From Pedobacter sp. Leaf170 (GTDB lineage: Bacteria; Bacteroidota; Bacteroidia; Sphingobacteriales; Sphingobacteriaceae), in contig NZ_CAKLBP010000003.1 in the NCBI RefSeq assembly GCF_920984665.1, forward strand, positions 186,001 through 250,000: a DNA stretch of 64,000 nucleotides. The letters are read 5' to 3'. Shown piece after piece: positions 54,340 through 61,811 of the stretch (position 1 is its first letter; the number at the start of each line of letters is the position of its first letter). Made by a program: the position numbers and the translations under genes. The notes below the pieces were generated by a model. The model ran no database searches. It was not told the DNA's origin and worked only from the letters and a program-made list of their open reading frames with translations.

Positions 54340-54954
54340 TTAAACTTTTTCCCAAATCATTGAGGTTCCATTATACCTCTTTATTACTTTTGCTGGGTTA
54401 CCCACAGCTATAGAAAACGCAGGCACATCTTTTGTTACTACGCTGCCAGCACCAATTATACAGTGTTTCCCTAAAGATACACCAGCAGTAATTACACTAT
54501 TTGCTCCTATCCAAACATCATCAGCAATATTTATCTCTTTACAAGAAACTTTTTGCACTGATGGTGAAATATTAATATCCTCATAGCCATGATTTAAACC
54601 AGAAATTACTATGTTTTGAGCAAGCATAATGTCATTTCCTATAATAACCGGGCCAATGATCACACATCCCATACCAATTATTGTTCTATCACCAATAAGA
54701 ACATCTCCAACACCATTATTTATAGTTGCAAAATCCTCAATAACAGAACTAATTCCTAAACTAAATTTATTAAAGGGAAATACATCTAACCGAGAACTAA
54801 ATCTAACAATTGAGTTTTTACCTTTTTTATGCTTAAAAGGATTTAACAATAATCTAACCCATAGGCGAGGACGATTGTCGTTGCTGGGAATTAGCATTTT
54901 TAATGCTAAAGTCTTCAATTTTGGGTTAGATTTTATTTTATCAATTATAGACAT
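54340..54954 (-). CDS. left-handed beta-helix acyltransferase (WcaF-like)
   Basis: The 204-residue protein carries hexapeptide repeats ([69 protein letters not shown]) with a His in SGLNHGYED, as in serine/maltose O-acetyltransferases. It probably acetylates a polysaccharide residue. It is in the minus-strand block next to glycosyltransferases. Confidence 0.9.
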   Translation of the reverse strand: MSIIDKIKSNPKLKTLALKMLIPSNDNRPRLWVRLLLNPFKHKKGKNSIVRFSSRLDVFPFNKFSLGISSVIEDFATINNGVGDVLIGDRTIIGMGCVIIGPVIIGNDIMLAQNIVISGLNHGYEDINISPSVQKVSCKEINIADDVWIGANSVITAGVSLGKHCIIGAGSVVTKDVPAFSIAVGNPAKVIKRYNGTSMIWEKV

Positions 54955-54963
54955 TTGGAAAAA

Positions 54964-55056
54964 TTATTTCTGATTTGGACTTATAATCTTCAATCCCTTT
55001 ACAAAACCAAGAATAAAGCATATAAGTACTGGAAGCGCTAAAATTTCAAAAGGCAT
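54964..55056 (-). CDS. possible 30-residue membrane micro-protein
   Basis: A 30-codon ORF reads MPFEILALPVLICFILGFV then KGLKIISPNQK. It has one hydrophobic helix and a basic tail. It fills the gap between the Wzy-like gene (10 bp away) and the acyltransferase gene (9 bp away) almost exactly, as expected for a real operon member. No family is recognised, and length alone cannot prove coding. Confidence 0.45.
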   Translation of the reverse strand: MPFEILALPVLICFILGFVKGLKIISPNQK

Positions 55057-55066
55057 ATATTCTAGT

Positions 55067-56332
55067 TTAATTTAACAAATTGCTTTTAGGTAACGATTGT
55101 AATTTATAGCTATTGAATATGAATACCCAAGATAAATAAACCACTATTGATGATGGCATGGTATTAATTACTTCATTACCATAGCTACAAAACAAAACAC
55201 CTGCATAACCTGAAGCCAGGGCAATCATTTTTATCTTCAAGTTACCGTCTTCAAGCTTCCATATTATACCCATAGATTTACCCATTATAAACATCATAAT
55301 GCCTAACCAAATGGTTAAACCTATAATACCATACATCGCCCAAACTTTAACAAAATAACTATCGGGCTGTACGGTTGATAAATACCTATCTTGATTGTAT
55401 TTGGTACCATTAGCACCAATTACACCTAAACCACCACCAAAAGGATGCGAACTCATATACGCTCTCAAATTTCTTTGATTCATTAGTCTTACGCTCAATG
55501 ATGGATCATTAGGGTCGAGTGCGGACCTTAAGCGGTATATTTGATAATTTCCATTTCCGATGTAGGTAAATTTTAATACAAATAAAAAACTCAGTGCAAT
55601 AATACCGCCAAATACCAAAACCTTAAATTTTTTACTTAATAAAACAGCGACAAAACCTCCAACAATTATTGCAAAAAGAGCACCTCTAGTACCAGAAATA
55701 AGCATACCATAAATCATCAACCCAGAACATCCGAAAAGTAAAAGTTTCTTCCAAAGTTTGATGTCCATTAATGCCAGTACTAAGGTCAATAACCCGATGT
55801 GAGCCTGAGAGGCACCAAACTGACCAGCATCACTATAAAAAGAAAATACTCTTAATCTACCCCAAAGAACATGCGTTACATTACCTCCTGAATCTAAAAA
55901 ATATTGTTCACCTCTGGATGGTCCAATATATAATTGCTTAACACCATTTATTGAGGCTAATGTAGAAAATACTATTATTAAAATTAAAAAAGTATCAAGA
56001 TGTTTATTTTCTTTAAATATTAAAAACCCTAATGGAACTATTAAGAATGGATATAATGCTGTTGATCTTATTTCTTGTAACCATCCTCGTGGCGATGCGC
56101 CCGGGTTGATGACCTGTATGATGCTATATATAAACCAAAACATCAACAAATAAACAACATCTTTATTAGCCCCTTGCCAATCTTGCTTGGGTGTTGTAGC
56201 CATTACAACAATCCAGGTAAGCAAAAGCAAAATCTCAATAAATATGCCGTAAGGCAACCCTCCTATTTCACGCGATAAGATTCCAAAAGTAAAACAAAAA
56301 GCAATTAATATATATAAAAGTGCAGTACGCAT
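55067..56332 (-). CDS. O-antigen ligase/polymerase (Wzy-like) membrane protein
   Basis: The 421-residue protein has about eleven hydrophobic segments and the Wzy_C/O-antigen-ligase landmarks FSFYSDAGQFGASQAHIG, GTRGALFAIIVGGFV and a large loop with NPFGG-like SSHPFGGGLGVIG. It polymerises or ligates lipid-linked repeat units in the periplasm. It is 24 bp downstream of the Wzz/BY-kinase-like gene, with which it forms the Wzy-dependent core. Confidence 0.9.
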   Translation of the reverse strand: MRTALLYILIAFCFTFGILSREIGGLPYGIFIEILLLLTWIVVMATTPKQDWQGANKDVVYLLMFWFIYSIIQVINPGASPRGWLQEIRSTALYPFLIVPLGFLIFKENKHLDTFLILIIVFSTLASINGVKQLYIGPSRGEQYFLDSGGNVTHVLWGRLRVFSFYSDAGQFGASQAHIGLLTLVLALMDIKLWKKLLLFGCSGLMIYGMLISGTRGALFAIIVGGFVAVLLSKKFKVLVFGGIIALSFLFVLKFTYIGNGNYQIYRLRSALDPNDPSLSVRLMNQRNLRAYMSSHPFGGGLGVIGANGTKYNQDRYLSTVQPDSYFVKVWAMYGIIGLTIWLGIMMFIMGKSMGIIWKLEDGNLKIKMIALASGYAGVLFCSYGNEVINTMPSSIVVYLSWVFIFNSYKLQSLPKSNLLN

Positions 56333-56356
56333 ATTAGCTTAATCGAAGTAAGAAAA

Positions 56357-58492
56357 CTAAATTACCTGCATCTTATTTAAAACCCATCCTAAAAATCCAG
56401 GTGTTTTTTTAATATAATCTACAAGTTCTTTATCATTATCACTTAATTCTTTACCATATTCAAAAACAGCTATGTTTTTTTCGGTAAATAGTAACCACTC
56501 TTTAGCAATATTAATATCTCTTAAACTATTTACATCAATAATTATCATGTCAAACTGGTTACGCAGTACGTCGAAACCTGCATGCAGATTTTTAATACTC
56601 TGCATTTCTAACAAAGAATTACCAGATGTATTTTTATTCATTATGGTGATTAAATCTTCCGTTTGAATCTCTTTCTTAATTAAAAACGTTTGAAAATTCT
56701 GACTTACAGCTAATGCTTTGCTATCAGATTTAACAACCGGGGCATCATCTGCAATTAGTAAAATCTTTTTACCAGTCATAGCAAAGCCGTAGGCTAAACT
56801 ATAGGCTACAAAAGTTTTTCCTTCTCCAGATACTAAACTTGTGATACCTAAAATTTTACTATCATCGGCCGACATTAAGCGGTCCACTTCGAATCGAAGT
56901 GACCGAAGCATATCTCTATAAAGGTCGTAATTTAGATTATCAGATTTATCATTCCAGATTTCGCGGATGCTTCTTTCATTACCCTCTATCCTATTAAGTA
57001 CACCAAGTGATTTCGAATTGGTAGCACTTGCAAGTTGTCTTGATGATACAATCTTATTATCCAGAAAAAATACCAATCCTACAAAAGCAAGGCATAGAAA
57101 AAAACTACCAAATCCAGAACCTGCTAAATAAATTATCTTTTTTGATGGCTCAGCGTTACCTGGTAAACCTAATTGTTCAATTTTAAGTTGCAAACCTGAT
57201 ATTTTTCCTGCTTCATTTTGATGATACTGATCCAAAGCAGTCATGTATTCTTTAGTAGCCAAATCTGCCTCTCGCTGGTAATTTTGAATATCCGCATCAT
57301 AGGGAACCATACTATTATATCTAGCTCTTAAAACTGATAACTGTCTATCTATAGTACTTACACCTGCTTGAGCTTGTGCTAACTGAAGCTCTAGTGCTGT
57401 TTTTTGAGTACCTAAAGCCTGTTTAGATGCTCTTGGGTCATAAACGTTTTCATCATAATTACTATTACTCTTATCTTGAATAATGCGTGTTAACGAATCT
57501 ACCTTTGATTGGTCGCTTGACTTAAAACCGTTACTGACCCATACACTTGTCGCATTTTCACGCTCCTTTTTTAACCTCACAATTTCCCTGTTATCTGCTC
57601 TCGAACTTCCAGCCGTTAATGGATCATTACCCCTAAGTTTACTATTAATTACTGATAAAGCACTTTGAGTAGATTGTATAGAACGGAGCAATTCGGTCCG
57701 TTGAGCTTCATAGGTATTTATTTGAGCATATACAGTTGCCGATTGCTCATCAAGATTCAAAACACCTTTGTTTCTTTTAAAAGATGCCAGTGAATTATTC
57801 TTTGTGTTCATGATAGATTCCTTCTGTTTTAAAACGGAATCCAATAAACCCATAGAATTATTTTGATTTACAGAAACTTCACCACTGTAATTCGTTATAA
57901 AATCAGCCGCAAAATTATTTACAACATAAGCAGATAATTCTGGATTTTCTGAAACATATTCTATATTAATATAATCACTATTCTCTAGATGTGAGATATC
58001 AATATTTTTCCTCAGAGCTTCTTCGCCATAACCCATCGATTCAACTAAATCATGTAGTTTATACTTACCCTTATTATCAGCTAAAGTTAATATAGATTTA
58101 GTTGCTAATTTTTCCTGAAAAAGTTTGATTACTTCAGTTCTTTGACTTGCATTCAAAGAGTCAATTTTATCACTATACTTTCGAAAACTTTTATTTGAAT
58201 TTTGAAGATCATGTAAAATCAAATTATAAGAAAGCAAATTAATGTTTCTTTTCATTTTAAATTTTTCGATGATATTGTTAAATTGTTGACTTACCTGAAA
58301 TAAGTCAGTGTTTTCATTAGTAATCACCTTTTTTGAAGGATCAAGCAGCCCTGTTGAGATTTGAACTCTTGAACTGTATTCTTTTGGTAAATTTTGTACT
58401 AAAAAATAGGTGATAACTACAACAGTTATTGGAACTAAAATTAGCAGCCATTTGTATTTTTTAACTACTCTTAGGAAAGATTTGATATCCAT
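56357..58492 (-). CDS. Wzz-type chain-length protein fused to BY-kinase-like domain
   Basis: The 711-residue protein has an N-terminal membrane helix (about 15-33), a Wzz/GNVR-type periplasmic region with coiled coil (about 200-440), a second helix near 455-475, and a cytoplasmic ATPase domain with P-loop SLVSGEGKTF near residue 554. It controls polymer length in Wzy-dependent export. The Walker A' is degenerate (LLIADDAP instead of a DxD) and there is no C-terminal tyrosine cluster, so kinase activity is doubtful. Confidence 0.9.
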   Translation of the reverse strand: MDIKSFLRVVKKYKWLLILVPITVVVITYFLVQNLPKEYSSRVQISTGLLDPSKKVITNENTDLFQVSQQFNNIIEKFKMKRNINLLSYNLILHDLQNSNKSFRKYSDKIDSLNASQRTEVIKLFQEKLATKSILTLADNKGKYKLHDLVESMGYGEEALRKNIDISHLENSDYINIEYVSENPELSAYVVNNFAADFITNYSGEVSVNQNNSMGLLDSVLKQKESIMNTKNNSLASFKRNKGVLNLDEQSATVYAQINTYEAQRTELLRSIQSTQSALSVINSKLRGNDPLTAGSSRADNREIVRLKKERENATSVWVSNGFKSSDQSKVDSLTRIIQDKSNSNYDENVYDPRASKQALGTQKTALELQLAQAQAGVSTIDRQLSVLRARYNSMVPYDADIQNYQREADLATKEYMTALDQYHQNEAGKISGLQLKIEQLGLPGNAEPSKKIIYLAGSGFGSFFLCLAFVGLVFFLDNKIVSSRQLASATNSKSLGVLNRIEGNERSIREIWNDKSDNLNYDLYRDMLRSLRFEVDRLMSADDSKILGITSLVSGEGKTFVAYSLAYGFAMTGKKILLIADDAPVVKSDSKALAVSQNFQTFLIKKEIQTEDLITIMNKNTSGNSLLEMQSIKNLHAGFDVLRNQFDMIIIDVNSLRDINIAKEWLLFTEKNIAVFEYGKELSDNDKELVDYIKKTPGFLGWVLNKMQVI

Positions 58493-58507
58493 TTAATTTG
58501 TAATAGT

Positions 58508-59191
58508 CTATTTTACGTCAGTAAGTTTAACTCCAATTATTTCTTCCAATGAATCTTTTGCCTTTAAAAAAGTAGATTCGGCCTGGATTTTTCCTTGTGC
58601 AGAATTAAACTGATTAATGCGTGATTGATTATATGCATCAATGGTAATCTCACTTTTTTCAAATCTATTTCTCAAACTTTCTGCAACACCCTTATTTTCT
58701 TGTGCCATTTGCGTAGTAAGTTTTACAAGTGTCATTGCTTGAATGTAATCGTAATAACGCTTTTTAACCTCAACCCCGATGGCTAAATTATATTCTTGCG
58801 CTTGTAAATCAGCAATTTTAGCATCAGCCTTTGCCTTTTTTAAGATAAAAGGTTTTTGTAAAAATGTACCCACATTAACATTAACACCAAATTGAAAGCC
58901 ATTTACGTTATAAGGATTAAGCGGATCTAAAACAGCTCTACCTTGTGGTCTATAAAAATAAGATCCACTAAATGGGTCTAAAAAAGATAGGGCTGCAACA
59001 GGTACGGCAGTTTTAGCAGATTCTCTTTGCTCGTCATAGATTTTTTTCCTTGGAAAGTTTTGCTTAGCCAATTCAATATATTTTTCTAAATCAGAATATT
59101 TAATTTCCGGAATGATTGTTTCTTGTGCTGCAGCGTTCACACTGAAAAATACCAAGAGACCAAGCGTAATTTTTTTTAGAGTTTTCATCAA
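58508..59191 (-). CDS. half-size TolC-family outer-membrane-factor-like protein
   Basis: The 227-residue protein has a signal peptide ending AAAQE, a YSDLEKYIELAKQNFPRKK opening like OEP repeats, FGVNVNVGTFLQKPFILKKAKADAKIADLQAQEYNLAIGVEVKKRYYDYIQA and a helical end. TolC proteins carry two such repeats over about 420 residues, while this has one. It is 15 bp upstream of the Wzz-like gene. It could be a shortened OMF relative forming the outer-membrane part of export, or only structurally related. Confidence 0.8.
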   Translation of the reverse strand: MMKTLKKITLGLLVFFSVNAAAQETIIPEIKYSDLEKYIELAKQNFPRKKIYDEQRESAKTAVPVAALSFLDPFSGSYFYRPQGRAVLDPLNPYNVNGFQFGVNVNVGTFLQKPFILKKAKADAKIADLQAQEYNLAIGVEVKKRYYDYIQAMTLVKLTTQMAQENKGVAESLRNRFEKSEITIDAYNQSRINQFNSAQGKIQAESTFLKAKDSLEEIIGVKLTDVK

Positions 59192-59262
59192 TAATAGGGT
59201 TGTTTTAATTTTTTTTTATTTTGATAAATTTGGAATGAAACAAAAAACGCATAAATATACAA

Positions 59263-60339
59263 TTAAACTTCTTCCTTTTGAATTAGTGCAGTGAAAGTTT
59301 TCACAATTATTTCAATATCAAGAAAAATACTGTAGTTTTTTGAGTAAAAATTATCTAATTCTTTACGCTCCAATTCAGACATTTCTTCCTTTCCACGTCT
59401 ACTAATTTGCCATAAACCTGTTAATCCGGCCGGCCCTAAAAACCTTGTAGACCATTCATTCGTGGTTAAATTTTCTGCTTCATAGAGTGGCAGTGGTCTA
59501 TTTCCTACTAAAGACATATCTCCGATAAGAATATTAAATAATTGCGGCAACTCATCAATACTGGTCTTTCTCAAAAACGATCCAAACTTTGTTATACGTG
59601 GGTCGTTCTTGAACTTAACAAAAGTACTTTTAAATTGTTTACAACCTGGGGTTGTTTGATATTGATTTAAGTCAGATATGGTATCTATCAATTTATCGGC
59701 ATCATTACACATTGACCTAAATTTATAAAAATCAAATATTTTGTAACCAGCGCCTACGCGCTGGCTTTTGTAAAGAACAGTGCCTTTTGATTCTAATTTT
59801 ATTATTAAGCCGATAAGCAAAAATAATGGTGAGAGCACAAAAAGAGATAAGCCAGAAACCACTACATCAAAAATCCTTTTTTGAATGGGTATTTTATATC
59901 TTTGGTCAAATCTGTCAGTTAAATCTACAAGCGTAGGTCTAATCAATTTAAATTTAACCAAAAAATTAATTCGCTCTATTAAATGAGCAGTTTGAAAAGG
60001 ATAATAGTAATAGTCATCAACATGAAGTTCCATAGCTGCTTTTCTCATTGCCTTATCATCTCTAATGCCAAGCAGTATTATAATTAAACCACGTAGAAAT
60101 GGGTGATTACGGATATAATCAATTTGATCAAAACAATCATCATTTTCATCAGCTTCAATAATGATTACATCTGGTAAGCTGAGTAATGGCTCATTATCAA
60201 AGTAATGTTTAAAATTTTCAACATAGATGATATTGTTTAGATATTGATTGAGTTCATCTTTAATTAAACTTTTTAATAGATGTCCAAAATAAACAACCTT
60301 TGTGTTTATTTGCGAGGGATTAATTGTAGAAATTACCAT
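59263..60339 (-). CDS. initiating sugar transferase (PHPT/WcaJ-PglC type) with N-terminal pseudo-receiver
   Basis: The C-terminal 200 residues are a polyprenyl-phosphate hexose-1-phosphate transferase: KRIFDVVVSGLSLFVLSPLFLLIGL helix, YKFRSM, TSIDELPQLFNIL, GDMSLVGNRP and AGLTGLWQ. It loads the first sugar on undecaprenyl phosphate. Residues 1-130 look like a receiver domain with Glu62 in PDVIIIEADEN where the phospho-acceptor Asp is expected, and Tyr near the conserved Lys position. The usual multi-helix N-terminal region of WbaP is absent. Confidence 0.88.
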   Translation of the reverse strand: MVISTINPSQINTKVVYFGHLLKSLIKDELNQYLNNIIYVENFKHYFDNEPLLSLPDVIIIEADENDDCFDQIDYIRNHPFLRGLIIILLGIRDDKAMRKAAMELHVDDYYYYPFQTAHLIERINFLVKFKLIRPTLVDLTDRFDQRYKIPIQKRIFDVVVSGLSLFVLSPLFLLIGLIIKLESKGTVLYKSQRVGAGYKIFDFYKFRSMCNDADKLIDTISDLNQYQTTPGCKQFKSTFVKFKNDPRITKFGSFLRKTSIDELPQLFNILIGDMSLVGNRPLPLYEAENLTTNEWSTRFLGPAGLTGLWQISRRGKEEMSELERKELDNFYSKNYSIFLDIEIIVKTFTALIQKEEV

Positions 60340-60359
60340 AGAGCAGAATTTATGGCCTA

Positions 60360-60764
60360 CTAAGCTGTCAAATGTTCAATATTGTATTTAAGGGTAATCG
60401 GATTAAATGGTTTTCCCATATAGGACTCAACCTTAAAAGAAAAGGATTTGACAATACTTTCCAGGTTTTCATCACCAGAAATAATTATAACAGGTGTATT
60501 TCTGTAATAACCACTAATTTTTAGATTCTTAATAAAACAAGAGCCATCTAAATATGGCATGCGCAAACTAGAGATAATTAAATCTGGATCATTACCATCT
60601 GCAAGCCAGTGGAATGCCGCAATTGCATTTGTTTTAATAGCTAAATCATAATCTGGCGCTAGAATATATCCTAAAAGTTTTAATATATTTATCTCATTAT
60701 CAACGATTAAAATTTTTTTCCTAATTCGTTTAGCAATAGTATTTTTTCTCTCCATGTTCTTCAA
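60360..60764 (-). CDS. stand-alone receiver protein lacking the phospho-acceptor Asp
   Basis: The 134-residue protein is one receiver domain: ILIVDNEINILKLLGYIL, PDLIISSLRMPYLDG, VIIISGDENL and YMGKPFNP. The Asp expected in IISD is Ser66, while the other conserved Asp, Ser and Lys positions are kept, so it is a pseudo-receiver. It is the first gene of the minus-strand polysaccharide block, 20 bp from the sugar transferase. It may regulate by binding rather than phosphorylation. Confidence 0.88.
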   Translation of the reverse strand: MKNMERKNTIAKRIRKKILIVDNEINILKLLGYILAPDYDLAIKTNAIAAFHWLADGNDPDLIISSLRMPYLDGSCFIKNLKISGYYRNTPVIIISGDENLESIVKSFSFKVESYMGKPFNPITLKYNIEHLTA

Positions 60765-60834
60765 ATAAAAAAGGCGTGATAAGAGCTAATAAGGAGAATA
60801 ACTTAAAAATGACTGCTTTTTAGGATGCTAAATA

Positions 60835-60862
60835 CAAATAAAAATGTCTTGTTTTTTTCCAA
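60835..60862 (-). promoter_or_regulatory. candidate promoter of the minus-strand polysaccharide block
   Basis: On the minus strand TTG (60860-60862) is followed after 17 nt by TTTATTTG (60835-60842), one base off the TAnnTTTG element. The start would lie about 65 nt before the pseudo-receiver ATG. Confidence 0.4.
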
Positions 60863-60916
60863 TTCACGCTTACATAACTCATAATATAAAATTGAAGTTT
60901 ACCGTAAGCGCAATCA

Positions 60917-60934
60917 ATAGCCCGATAGGGCTAT
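60917..60934. repeat. short inverted repeat with GATA loop
   Basis: ATAGCCC (60917-60923) pairs with GGGCTAT (60928-60934) around GATA. It overlaps by two bases the larger palindrome to its right. Confidence 0.5.
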
Positions 60935-60952
60935 AATTAAACGTTTAATTAT
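60933..60952. promoter_or_regulatory. 20-bp CG-centred palindrome, possible operator
   Basis: ATAATTAAACGTTTAATTAT is a perfect 20-bp palindrome with the AAACGTTT core also found in the LacI-type operator at 9894. It is 71 bp upstream of the candidate -33 element of the polysaccharide operon. Confidence 0.55.
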
Positions 60953-61300
60953 TATTTAAACTACTAAATACTAGATAAATAACCATTATGTAATGGTATT
61001 ATAAGACAGATAACTTAGTAATCTTAAAACTACATACCTAATGATTATTGATTAATTCTACACATATAATGTAGTGAAGGTATAATCTTAATAAAGCAAC
61101 ATGCATTACGCAGTAAAAAATGTTTTTGATATATTTTAATAAATTCTGAATATGATTCATTAGAATTTCTGAAATAGAACTGAAAATTATTATTTAAAAG
61201 TATTCTCTTTTTAAAAAATCATCATTGATTTACAAAGTAGAAATCAAATTTTAAGGCAGACACAAATGAGATGTAGATATAAAGAATTAAAAGCAAAAGA

Positions 61301-61336
61301 AAACCCTTTAAATTTATTATTTAAAGGGTTCTTTTA
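61301..61336 (-). terminator. intrinsic terminator of the tRNA operon
   Basis: AACCCTTTAAAT (61302-61313) pairs perfectly with ATTTAAAGGGTT (61319-61330) with a 5-nt loop. On the minus strand it runs into T-rich sequence, 20-odd bases after the last tRNA. Confidence 0.8.
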
Positions 61337-61354
61337 AACATCAATAATGTTATG

Positions 61355-61428
61355 TCGGGGTGGCAGGATTCGAACCTACGACCTCCTGCTCCCAAAGCAG
61401 GCGCGATACCGGGCTACGCTACACCCCG
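61355..61428 (-). tRNA. tRNA-Pro (anticodon TGG), copy 2
   Basis: On the minus strand CGGGGTG pairs with CACCCCG, the D and T arms fold normally, and the anticodon stem CTGC(T)/GCAG encloses loop TTTGGGA with anticodon TGG. It is identical to the copy at 61485-61558. Confidence 0.97.
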
Positions 61429-61484
61429 AAAATGGCATCGATCTTTTTTTGTAAAACATTCGCAAGTGCATCTGCAAATTTTTG

Positions 61485-61558
61485 TCGGGGTGGCAGGATT
61501 CGAACCTACGACCTCCTGCTCCCAAAGCAGGCGCGATACCGGGCTACGCTACACCCCG
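61485..61558 (-). tRNA. tRNA-Pro (anticodon TGG), copy 1
   Basis: Same 74-nt gene as the one at 61355-61428, 56 bp upstream of it on the minus strand. Both sit in an operon behind tRNA-Ser. Confidence 0.97.
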
Positions 61559-61644
61559 AACTTGGTATCTGTTTCCCTTTTTACAAGGGGTGGCAAAGTA
61601 ACGGTTTTAAAATGATAATTCCATTTATTTGCCAATTTAATTTT

Positions 61645-61732
<88 letters not shown>

Positions 61733-61775
61733 TTTTTCCTTTCAACTTGTCATACCGACCTTGTTTTGAGGTCTG

Positions 61776-61805
61776 CAAATATAGTAAAACAAGTTATTCC
61801 ACAAA
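61776..61805 (-). promoter_or_regulatory. promoter of the tRNA-Ser/Pro/Pro operon
   Basis: On the minus strand TTTG (61802-61805), 18-nt spacer, TATATTTG (61776-61783): an exact match to both Bacteroidota elements, 43 nt upstream of the tRNA-Ser gene. Confidence 0.8.
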
Positions 61806-61811
61806 AAAAAA

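Larger units (their letters stand above)
60765..61354. other. regulatory interval upstream of the polysaccharide block
   Basis: These 590 bases hold no gene that I can support. They hold a candidate minus-strand promoter (60835), two neighbouring inverted repeats (60917 and 60933), and the tRNA operon terminator (61301). Confidence 0.6.
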
